From Cyclina sinensis (lineage: Eukaryota; Mollusca; Bivalvia; Venerida; Veneridae), in contig JAAONU010000018.1 in NCBI GenBank assembly GCA_012932295.1, positions 1,606,206 to 1,670,205 on the forward strand: a stretch of 64,000 nt of DNA, given 5' to 3'. Shown in pieces: positions 27,201 through 39,200 of the stretch. Numbering within the stretch: the first letter of the stretch is position 1; every line of letters begins with the position of its first letter. Under the pieces are notes generated by a model. It saw only the letters and a list, made by a program, of their open reading frames with translations, did not search any database and was not told the DNA's origin. Position numbers and translations under genes: made by a program.

Positions 27201-30200
27201 GAGCCATTAGATGATGCTACATTCCAAATATCTAAGCTCAAGACCTTGTGGTTTTGGAGAAGATTGTGAAATTGTCACTTTTAACTCTATTTTTTAGCTC
27301 CTGTGGCCATCTGCAATGGATTGGAACCACTTAAACAACTCTGATAAAGTTACATGCAAGGAGCATTCCTGACAAGTATTACCAAATTTAGCCTGGTGGT
27401 ATCAGAGGAGATGTTCTTTGAGATAATTGTAGATGACAGATGATGGACAATGGTCACTGGACAGCCATCGATACAAAAAGATCACATGAGCTGTGCTCAG
27501 GTGAGCTAGAAAAGTCAAGGTCATTTAGTGGTCAAGGTTATAAAATCCTTTGGAAGATCTCTCCCGAAAGGTTGTTGTATGCAAATATGAACTAGATCTG
27601 TTAAGCAACAGAAGAGTTAAAGTCAATATTATGTATATTTGACAAATGAAACTTCAAGGTCAATTAAATATATGTCAGTGGGAAGGTCTTGATCAAAAAC
27701 TATATGGGGGCAATAAAATACTACAGGCTACTTAAAGGGCTTTTAGTAGCTATGCACGACAAATTCTAAAATGTTCTTTTTTACTATTTCAAGGGCAAAC
27801 CGAGGTCATATTGGTATGAGTTGCCAACAAAACCCAAGCTGCACAATAACTCATCATAGTGAACATCAATTTCAAATATTTAAGGAGCTAAGTGTGAATG
27901 GACTTTTTGTTTGACTAGATAAAGTTAAATCCTTAGAAAAATATTTTCATCCTTATAGAATATTCACAGCTGTTTTATTATTGTTTTTATGATAAATCTA
28001 GATTCAGAGCAGTGTACACCTGAGACTGCTAATGCAGACTGTGAGACAGACATTACCTGTTTACCTGCTACCACGCTCAAACAAGGTAGTGGTGACGAAG
28101 TTCTGTTTTCCTTCCAATGCAAAAAAAAATTCAAAATATACCTTGAAAAATTTGTTGAATCGGTGCTCAGCATCTCTAGAAGTGTTATTGATTCTCCTCC
28201 CATCATACAGAAAATGCACCTCAGTAGCTTCAGCATCCTCTGCATTTTGTATCAATTCCTGAAGAAGAGTACAAAAGTGATCAATCAAAAGACACTACAC
28301 TAAAAGCTTTATCTATGTGTTAATGTAACATTCTAATAAAAAATAAAACAAAAAAACATAGCTTTGATGCAGTTGAGATCAGCATTCAAGATTTAGTCCA
28401 ATGTTCATTTTATTTCATTTGTTTTGTTTTGTTTTGTTTTTTTTTGTTTTGTTTGTCTAGTCAAATTTTGAGCCATCAAATATTACACTTGTTATTTTGT
28501 TGTGGTTTAAACAAGAGGGTCCTGTATCACATATCACTCACTGAGTACCATTGTTCTAAAAAACAAGAGATGACATTCTACTTAATTACATTATAATAAG
28601 CAGGCAGAAATCCGACAAATCACTGGTCCAGACCAATTCAGAATCTCTGGGACCGGTTCGAATCTCTGAAAACCCATTTCATTTGGTCCAAAAACTGACT
28701 GTTTTCAATTGGAAATTCAAAATACACCAATTAAAAGCATTAATTTTATTATTATGCACGCACACACACATTTTATTTTTTACTCAAAATGCAGGGAACA
28801 AATTGTTTTTCAGGGACAACGCGTCCTGCAGTATGAGCGACCTTAAATTTTTACTTGTCCTTCATCCAATGTATATACACCGGTCTCTCTTTCAAATCGT
28901 CTTACTGACAGGTATACACATTGGTCCTTCATCACCATTCACTCGTCCTGGAGATCCAAGGGAAAAAAACATCAATGGAACTGTCCTGTTTTTAAACTGA
29001 ACTGAGAAAGACACAGTGCTCCCCCTTTACTCAACATGCTTCCGGTTTCTTTTTGACAGTGTATTACATCAAGAATCGACATTTACTGTCTTTATGATTT
29101 TAATTAAACACATTCATTGTATGTTTTTTGCGTTTTTTGAATTTACCCCCAAAAATGCACTCATCCTGCAGGACGAGTGATCAGAAAATTCTACTCATCC
29201 TACTACCATTTCCACTTGTCAATTGATACGAGCAGACATGTGGAATTTTTGTTTCCTGAAATGGTTGGGCCATAAACGCTTTTTTTTCTGCATTCCTCAC
29301 CTTTTTACGCAATATTCAAGTAGCTCAACACAGTATTTTGACTATGTTCAAAATGAACACTGAGCGAACTAGCAACCTATCTCAGGAGGTAGCTGCCAAC
29401 CCCTTAAAAGAGCATTGAGAATATTGACTGGTGTGTATGGGTGGGTGGCCCGGGTGCAGGGGAAGGAGCGGAGGTCATCGTCGGGCGGTTGGACTGATTG
29501 AGCTCCAAACCTTTCTGCACCCCTGATAATAAGACATCCAAAATATTGTCGACTTATGACAAAATCATTGCTTGGACCATGACCTGTATCATCTGACCAG
29601 ATTTCATACTATGTCAATGTCATTTGGTAACAAATGACCCAAAGGAGAAACATTTTGAAATATCTTTTCTGTACCTTCAACAAGAAAGTAGGTCATTAGG
29701 TCTAGGTCATCCACAGTCAAAATTAGAATTTACATGCACAACAGTACACATGGTATACATGTCATCCATTTAGCTTCTTAAACAGAAAGTAGGTCAGTAG
29801 TTCAAGGTCAAAGTAGAAGTTGAAATGTGCAAGTACATCCATATGCCTGTACTCGGCTTAGGATACAAAGAATTAGTTCAAGGTAAAATTCTTTATATCT
29901 ACCTACACAACTGTAGAAATACTTCAGAAGGTTAAGATCAAGGTTGGCCAAAACCAAAGCTGCAAGCAACATTTTTACATTTGGTTTGAGTTTCAATGCT
30001 GTATCTGCATAAAAGGTAATAATTCAGTAGGTAAAGTTTCAGGTTAATGTCACATGAAAGACAAGAACAAAGTAATTTGGTAACGAAGGTTCCTTCTAAA
30101 ATTAGAGGAGTTTAAGTATTTCTATCTAAGTATACAGAATTTGTGGCCTCTCTGACAGGATTATTTTCACTATAGGGCCATGATTACTAAAGAATTGTTA

Positions 30201-33200
30201 CAGAACAATGCTTAGTACACATCAAATTTTGAAGAAAAGTGCAAAAAGTTCAAATCTTTTTCTATAATTTCAGTATCTGCTGAAAGATCATAAAGAAAAC
30301 ACTTTCAGACTAGTCAAGTTGAAGAAGGTTTCAGGGTTAAAAATTAAGCTCTGAACTGTTCACATGGTTTCCTACTAACTTGAGCTATTTTTTAACCTAG
30401 TAGACTCAGTTTTACACTCATCAAAGAAAGGTTCAAATGTTCTATATCGTTTTTGTTATCATTAAAACATATTTTTTGGGCCAAATTTCTAAATATTTAG
30501 CTTCTAGAATAATCGCAAGGTTTTCATTTGGACTTATATGGTGACCTAGTACTTGGACCTACATGACCTACCTTCAAAGAAACCCAAGGAATTAGCCAGA
30601 CAAAGCGCTCCTCAGATCATTTAAGGGCCCATAACTCAATGATGTTAAACTGATATTGATCATACTTGTAATATGCATGTTTTCTCTTAGTTCTGAGGGT
30701 TACTATAAGGTTTCGTTTATAGATGCCATCAGGGAGTTGATGTTGAATTAAAAGGTAACTCAATCTTCATACATTTGTAAAAAGCTATTGATGCAGATGT
30801 ACCTTTAGGGTAGACCTGGGCCACAAATCACAAACACATTGTTTAAATTTTGACTTTTTTTTAAAATCAGAAGTAGGACAAAAACACAAACTAAAAGGAA
30901 GTCTAGGATTTCTCAAGCTACATGCTGAGTTTTACATCGATTTTTATATTGACATCATAGTGTTTAACTTATGGTTTAAATCTGGAGATAACATGATGTG
31001 TTGACAAACTTAATCTTATTATGAGTTTGACAAAAAACTGAAGGAGAAACAAAGGGTTAATTTTCTTCTGCATATCATGTGACTATGATGCCCATGTTTC
31101 AAATTTGTAAACAAATGGCAGTTGCAGATAGATTCAAGATGAACCAAATCTAACTGCAGGTCTTTTCAGCCCTGAAAATATTTGTAAATTACAAAATCTT
31201 CTTACAGATGTCACTATTTAGGCCACTGTACATATTTTAAGCGAAATATTATGTAGTAATCAATTGACTGCTTCTATAATTCCAACCAGTGGTAGCTGAG
31301 AAAAATCCCAAACACAAATTTGATAGACTAGTTTACAATATGAAGCAAGTCAAAGGGTTCATATCTCTGTGAAAAAATTAATGTAGATCATGCTGGAAAT
31401 ATGTACTTCTCCTGTTGGTACCAACGCTTCCTATTAAGCTCTATTTAATTTCAGCTGTAGCCGGTTACTGTTATGTCGGCGATAAATCATTAGCTAACAT
31501 CATGTGGTTTGGTAGCTCAGTTGGTGGAGTGTCAGCAGAAGGCCATGGGTTCAAGTCTAGGTCAAGCCAGGATTTTCACCACCTATTACATTTTAATCCC
31601 AACATAAATAACCTATGTAATATTATGGCTACTGCTTTGGCACTTCGAGAGTTTCACAATATTTTCTGTGACTAAGAATGTTGGACAAATTTGTGCAGAA
31701 TAGGTATAGTGTGTTATCATCAATATAAACAGGATATCTAAGTACCAATGTCTTTATTGAAAACAAAATATAATGTGTCATACAGAGATAACATATTTAG
31801 TCAATAAATTAAGTTTTTTATTCTCTGAGCTAGTAACCTAGGTTTTGACCAAAAGAGATCCTGTTACTTATGACATCTCCCAAGCTCATCTAGAAAACAA
31901 ACATTCTGACCAAGTCCATTGAGAATTGAGGTCAGAAAATTAACTCATATGCCACCCCTTAAGTGAAATAATACACCCATTTTTTGTTGTTGTCACATTT
32001 ATTTTATTTCATTTAAACAAAATATAATTTATTCAAACAAAGTCTTCGTTTAAATGAAATAAGGTTTCATTTTAACGAAGTAACATTTTGTTTTTATGAA
32101 ATGAATTAACATTACTTTTCATTTAATCGATTATTATTTCATTTAAATGACAACATATTTCTTTTAAACGAAATGTTAATTAGTTTAAACAAATTATTAT
32201 TTTGTTAAACAGAATTATTATTTTGTTTAAACAAAATCTGATTTCATTTAAACAAAATGCTACTTCGTTAAAATGAATCATTATTTCATTTAAATGAAAT
32301 AAAATAAATGTGACAAAAAAACAATAAGAGTGTAACATGTCACTTTAGGAGCTTTAAGGTGTTCACATAGTTGTACACTTATCTGAGAATGATGCCTTTG
32401 TTTCTGATCCTACATGACTATTTTAGTCATCAAAACAATTTTCTGTCTGGAACAAGTTTCAACAATATTGGGCAAAAGATGTTATTTTTCCAGGGGTGTT
32501 AATGGCTGATGACCTACCTTTTATAGCTAGAAACTCAGCAAACAGACCATTAAAAATTCAGGACAGGTTTCTTAATGACTGGATAAAATATAACCTCTAG
32601 AATATTAACAAATGTTTCCCAACAATACCATGCAAGTTTTGAATTCATCCAAGAGATCATCAAACTGTTGTTTTTTTTAGCAATTTATATTTAAAGGTTG
32701 AAGCCTCAATGAGATCTCTATGGTGTTCACAATCTTTCTTTCACTGATTTGAACTGGTGATCTGGTTTCTGACCCAATATGGCCCAGTTTTATTATCAAC
32801 AAAGAAATCTCCGACACAGATCCATTACTACCGCTTGCAAAACTGATTAGAGTTTACACTGTTAGGTAAAGAATGAGACTCATTGGTACACCTGTCAAAA
32901 ATCAATTAAAGCGCCGCCCAATGTGTTTTTTTCAATTTCTGCCTTTTTACCTGTCAATAGTGTCGTTCTAGAGTCATTCTGGGTACGATAGGAAAAAAAT
33001 ATTGAGTGAAGATTTCCGGTAACTATGCAGGGACAATTATGACACAGCAACTTTGTCTCTGCCCAGGCACATTTTTCTGGCTGCCGGTAGATTACAAGAC
33101 ACAGTTTTATTGACAGGTATACCTGACAAACTGCTTTGCTGTGTTTGGATGATCAGTAAAGTGACAGTTTAAGCTACAGAAATAAACATAACGTAATGGC

Positions 33201-36200
33201 AGTTTTTACCGCATTCCAAATGAAACTCTGATCAGTTTTGCAAGCGGTAGTATGACTGAATTGTAAATATATCCTCTAGTGTTCAGAAGCTAAGATGTTG
33301 AAAACAAAATATGGTATACGTTTGTTCACAGACAACACCCTGAATGCAGAAAGCCCCAAATCCTGAGCACTCCATGTTCGGGTGAGCTCGAAAGGTTTCT
33401 TAAACAACTATTAATTGAGCTATAGATATTGTTAGTTCACTGAACTTCATTCATATCATTAAAACTGACTTGTCACTATATGTCAGCATTTCCAAATGAT
33501 CAATTTTATTATTTGTTTGCTTTGTTTTGCCTGGAATTTATTCAATATCTACCTTACATCCCATTTAAACCCTCTAATAGATGCCCCCCCACTTTTTGTA
33601 GCCAAAAATACTGACTTACCAGCTCTATGAGTGGCTCATGGGACACTTGACTTGGGACTTGGCTCTTTGATGTTTAAACAGAGTGCTGACCTCTTTTCAG
33701 AAATTACTTCAACACTTGTGAAAAAATTTACTTTTTTTTTTACATTTTCGGAGAAAAAATAAAAGCTCCCTGGTTGCAAAATAAATAGCCCCTGGGGCAT
33801 TTAAACAGAGTTATATGGTAGGTAATTATGACTTACTTATTATTCAATTAGTCATTTTCTGTGACACTCAAGACCTCTGGATTATAAATTATAACTATCT
33901 ACACAACCTTACAGGCAATGTAATATTTTATTTAAAATAACATAGATTTTGACTGGATATTGAGCTTACATTGGAGTTACTTATTTGTACTATGATCTGG
34001 AAATGTCATTCACATTATCAAGGATTAATTGTCACTTACAGACACTAGCAGAGATATTTGTAAACGTAAGGTGACTCGGTTACTTTACTCCCTGGCTTAA
34101 TTCTTTCTTTCAGGTCAAGTTGAAAGCTCTTGCTGCATAAAACATTCACATAGTTCTTTTACAATATGATGTATACAATAATTATGAACAAACTGTCATC
34201 ACAACAGGCACCAGAGCATCAATCTAACAGTTGTACATCAGGGGCATACCTAGGCAAAAATTGAGTGTATGCACAAACCTTAAAGTGTCCAAGGTGTACT
34301 GTCAAGCTCCCTTGCAAATTCAGAATAGAGCGCTGATGGGGGTCCAGGGGACAAAGACCCCAGAAGGTCAACAGATTTCACATTAAAATGATTTGTTTTT
34401 TTCTACCTTTTTTCAGCAAACCGTATGCACATGCAAATTTTGCATATAGGCAGTTATGCCCCTGTATAGAGTATGTAATGATCATTTAAAGTAACAGCAG
34501 AGGGTCTTCCTTCATTAATTGGTACACAGTACTGATATTATTAAAGTTATAACAAATGTTGGGAACAAGTGTTTCATTATTAAGTTGTTTCACTAAAATA
34601 TTAACCTAAAAGAATGATGAAATATTTTATTGGTATGAAAATGAAATATTATGTTTGATAATAATCAACTTTTTTCCCTTGTATTTTATCCTTTTATATT
34701 AATAAATTTAAGTGGGTTTGACCTTGTAACATAAATACGCCCCTTCACAGTTGTCTCCCCTTCATTCAGAGAAATATCAGCTGTATGGTGTGGTGCTAAA
34801 TAATTATGACAAATTAGGGATCAGTAACAGTTAATAACTGCAAATATGATTGTAACTGTCGGTCAATTTAGATGACAACGATAATAACTTAATTCGACAC
34901 TGGTATATATACCATTTATTATTTCCCTTTGTAACTTATCCGCCATTTGTAGCCATTCCGTTTTAGGCGCAAATTAAAGAAAACATTGCTAAAATCGTTC
35001 TAACAAGGTTATGTAGACCCAAAGAGGTATGTTTTAATTGTTTTTACTACAAGGATAATATTGCCGTTTCTATTCCTACTACTTTCTTTGCTGTATAACC
35101 GTTATTGTGCTGTTATTTCATTGTAAACAGATTTCACGACTTACTATTTTTTGTAAGAATATCATTTTAATGTCTACTAGGGTTATATGTTAAATAATCT
35201 TTCATGCTATTTCCATTGTTCGTTATGATTGCGTCACAGAACTAAATTTCGTATGTATCATACATTCTTTTATGTGACTGATAACTGTTATAGTTTTCTA
35301 AGATATAATATTTGATTTCAGTTCGACGTAGACAAGCGAATAAACATAAAGGTCTTCAGTCGCTCTTAGGTCTTCCTTTCCAATTGATGCACCCGACTCT
35401 ACGGCGTCACTAACAGTCGAACTCTGCGGATACAGTACAAATGAGCGCGAGTAAATTGAAAAAACATTGCTCAAGACATTTAGAGTTTCCATCGTCATTA
35501 CATCAAAAACCCATTCTCATAGCTGACAGCAAAGGTTTTGACATTAAAAATCAAGCTGATATAAATATCAAAGATAAAGTCATTTGGCAATGTAAAAGTG
35601 GTCTCACTTCATCTTTAGCTTCAGAGTGGATTAGAAGGAACTTGGACAAATTAAAAAATAAATATACAAAAATCCATATCTATTTGTTCATCGGTACATG
35701 CGACTTCACAGTTAAAGGTCAAAGATATATTTCCCTATCTTCCAACATTGATCAGTCACTTGAAAAATTCAAAGGCAATCTTCAGGACATCAAGTCAGTT
35801 TGTCTGCGTGCTAGTGTGCAAGTTACATTCTTTCAAGTGCCTTATTACTCAGTTCAAATCTGGAACAAAAACAAGGGACATCCATCCCCAGAGCAGTTCA
35901 AATCTGACGATTTGAACTTGACATCCATTAGGCCTAAAAAAAAAATACTTCTGTTTCGGGTTACCCGACCGACCGTTTTTTTTTACCCCCGACCGCGATT
36001 TTTTTTTTATGGATTGATGATCCGACAACGATATTTTTCAATAGACGTTCCGGTGCCGATGTTATTATTCGTTCGTGAATAATACGTTGCTAATGGTAAC
36101 TCGATCAAATGGCAGACTATTCTCGTGTCTTCAAGTGGAAAGATGTTGCAAGTGAAAGAAAATCGGCGAATTGCGGAAAATTTGCGCGTACGGATATACG

Positions 36201-39200
36201 CCGGAATCGGCCTGTAATTCATAAATAAATTGAATTTAATTCATACAAAGTTATTTTTCATTACTCTTCATCTAAAATAAAATATTAAACAAAGGAATTT
36301 GAAGTATCTTCAAGTGGAAAGATGTTGCAAGAGAAAGAAAATCGGCGAGTTGCAGAAAATTTGCGCGTACGGATATACGCCGGAATCAGCTTGTATTTTA
36401 TAAATAAATTGAAATTAAGTCATACAAAGTTTTTTTTCATTATTCTACATCTGAAATAAAATATTTACTAAAGGAATTTGAAGTATCTTCGAGTGGAAAG
36501 ATGTTGCAAGAGAAAAAAAAGTTGGCGAGTTGCGGAAAAATTGCGCCTAGGGATATACGCCGGAAGCGGCCTGTATTTCATAAATAAATTGAATGTAAGT
36601 CATACAAAGTTATTTTTCTTTACTTTAAATTTGAAATAAAATATTTACTAAAGGTATTTGAAGTTTCTTGGAGTGGAAAAAATGTTGAAAGAGAAAAAAT
36701 ATCGGCGTGTTCTACAGTTAAGCGTCAACCTGGAACAAACATTCGTCGGTATTTCAAAGACAGTCTTGTGAGATAAGAGATGTCATATCACGTTGATTAT
36801 AAGGAACAATTAGCAGCCGCTTATCGGTATTTTAATTTGTTAATTCCACACCTTTTTGTCGGAACAGTGCCGTTACAAACAACATACACCAAGCTGAGGT
36901 ATTAAATGATGAATAAAATACAAGTTATATATGAAATACATGTCGATTCCGGTGTATATTCTTATGCGCAAATTTTCCGCAACTCGCCGATTTTTTTCCC
37001 ATTGCAACATCTTTCCACTCGAAGAAACTTCAAATTCCTTTCGTAAATATTTTATATCGGATGTAAAGAAATGAAAAATAACTTTGTATGAATTAAATTC
37101 AATTTATTTATGAAATACAGGCCGATTCCGGCGTATATCCGTATGCGCAAATTTCCGCAACTCGCCGATTTTTTTCCCATTGCAACATCTTTCCACTCGA
37201 AGAAACTTCAAATTCCTTTCGTAAATATTTTATATCTGATGTAAAGAAATGAAAAATAACTTTGTATGACTTGAATTCAAATTATTTATGAAATACAGGC
37301 CGATTCTGGCGTATATCTGTACGCGCAAATTTTCCGCAACTCGCCGATTTCCTTTCTCTTGTCAAATCTTTCCATTCGAAGATACTTCAAATTCTATTGG
37401 TTAATATGTTATTTCTGATGTAAAGTAATGAAAAGTAACTTTTGTATGAATTAAATTCAATTTATTTATGAAATACAGGCCGATTCCGGCGTATATCCGT
37501 ATGCGCAAATTTCCGCAACTCGCCGATTTTTTTCCCATTGCAACATCTTTCCACTCGAAGAAACTTCAAATTCCTTTCGTAAATATTTTATATCTGATGT
37601 AAAGAAATGAAAAATAACTTTGTATGACTTGAATTCAAATTATTTATGAAATACAGGCCGATTCTGGCGTATATCCGTACGCGCAAATTTTCCGCAACTC
37701 GCCGATTTTTTTTCTCTTGCAACATCTTTCCACTCGAAGAAACTTCAAATTTCTTTGGTTGATATTTTATTTCAGATGTTAATTAAATTACATATTAATA
37801 AACAATGGTGTATATCTTGAAAAAAAAAAAAGGTTTATGTTAGAAATATAGGTCGATTCCGGTAATGCAAAGTCGATTCCGGTAGATTCCGGTAAAAATG
37901 GTCGATTCCGGTAAAACGTGGGACCTTTCACAGGAATACAAATAACAAACAAAAGACTGACTTTCAATCACTTTAATAGTAGTTATGAATACTTATGATG
38001 AATGCTTAACACATTTTTCTGATAAAACATGTTCATCTTTCAATATTATACAGAAAAAAAAATATTAAAAAAAAAAAAAAAATCCCTACCTACCGACCCA
38101 TATTTTTTTCAGGCCGTAACCCTAAACAGAACTATTTTTTTTTTAGGCCTTATAGAAAGTTCCAATAAATTCATCGATGAACTAAATGGTCAACTTGGTT
38201 CTTATGCTCCCAAACTAAGTCAAGACATGATAAGATACAGAAAAGCAAAGAATTCCCGTGGACGTTATTCGATCAACTTCAACTTACTGCGTGACGGTGT
38301 TCATCCTGGTACAAGTCTTGCAAAGGCATGGTTATTCTCCCTGATGAGGAAGATCTGCAGTGATCAGCAATTATCATAAATATATAAGTCATCATAAGTT
38401 AATGAAGTGTTGTAGGCTGAGATTGCTTAGCCACAAGTGTTCAAGTACGCTTTATTATAAGTGAATACACATGTTTATTTGTAGGCTGAGATTGCTCAGC
38501 CACATTTTGCAATAACTATTAGATGAACATTTCAAATTTTCAGAAATTTAGTTACAACACAAGGCTGTTTAGTACATATTGTATATTGTCATAGTAATTC
38601 TATACTGCTTTTGAACTTAGGTTATTTGTATTTTACTGTGACACTCTCATATTTTGCTTTGTGAATTCAACTTTAAGTAAGAGTCATATATTATATTAAG
38701 CATTTTAAAGTTTAAATTTCAAGATTCAAATATGACATCGCGGTCTTCATCGCGCGAACGAAAACTAACTGAAAGGGGTTTAGAATACCAAATTTCTTTG
38801 CAGACTAGTAAGTTTAGGTCAGCCGTGTCAGCCTGGAAGAGTGTTGCCAATAAGTTACAGGTGCTAATGTCTGATAATGGTAATCCTTTAACAATCCGAC
38901 AAGAACGCGATAAGCTTCAGGAAAATTTTCAGACTCTGTCTAATATTGATTCTAATTTAAAATCTCTTGTATCTGGGGAACAAACACAAACAAATGAGTA
39001 TGTAAATATAGAGACAAGCAATCATAAGCTCATGGGAGATATTGGTGATTACATACGTTCTGTTGAAACTGAAAGGTCCGTGGTTAATTCCCAGTCATCA
39101 AGGTCATGTAGGTCACAGTCTAGACATTCTGTAAGGTCTAGGCATTCACAGTGTTCAAACAGGTCTGAAGTTGCAGCTCATGCTGCAGCGCTTAAGGCTA

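Larger units (their letters stand above)
34851..35415 (+). repeat. 5' LTR of the BEL/Pao element
   Basis: TGTAACTGTC...CACTAACA, identical to 45411-45975 (constant offset 10,560). It contains a TATA-like box, an AATAAA signal and an intron-like GTATGT...TTTCAG segment. Confidence 0.95.
35931..38149. mobile_element. 2.2-kb Harbinger-like non-autonomous element inside the BEL ORF
   Basis: Flanked by TTA on both sides (35928-35930 and 38150-38152). Ends are GGCCTAAAAAAAAAATACTT and the inverse of GGCCTAAAAAAAAAATAGTT, alike for ~33 bp with two mismatches. A 3-bp TWA duplication with GG-starting ends is characteristic of PIF/Harbinger. No transposase frame is present. The interior holds two opposing arrays of ~180-bp repeats and a short GTCGATTCCGGTA array at ~37850-37915. 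Confidence 0.75.
35441..38379 (+). pseudogene. SGNH/GDSL-hydrolase-like ORF of the BEL/Pao element, split by a transposon
   Basis: Two segments, 35441-35930 and 38153-38379, share one reading frame once the intervening 2,219-bp element and one TTA copy are ignored; together they would be 238 codons. Segment one has LIADSKG (block I, the serine-bearing motif, with DSKG in place of GDSL) and LFIGTCDF (block III position, GTCD in place of GxND). Segment two has LLRDGVHPG (block V, DGxHP, with the catalytic-histidine motif). These suggest an SGNH esterase-like fold, known from some other retroelement groups such as CR1 LINE ORF1 and Ngaro elements. Read from the ATG at 35441, 26 bp after the LTR. 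The insertion makes this copy non-functional. The fold call rests on short motifs only. Confidence 0.6.

Noticed and set aside
31505..31575. tRNA gene
   Set aside because: A and B boxes are present, but the acceptor and anticodon stems do not close; it fits a SINE head better.
34239..34464. hAT element with 8-bp duplication
   Set aside because: Flanking octamers TTGTACAT and TATAGAGT do not match, so only a weak inverted-repeat element is reported.
38029..38152. N-terminal part of the frame beginning at 38029 as protein
   Set aside because: This part is the right end of the Harbinger-like insert (poly-A/T-rich); only sequence after 38152 belongs to the BEL ORF.
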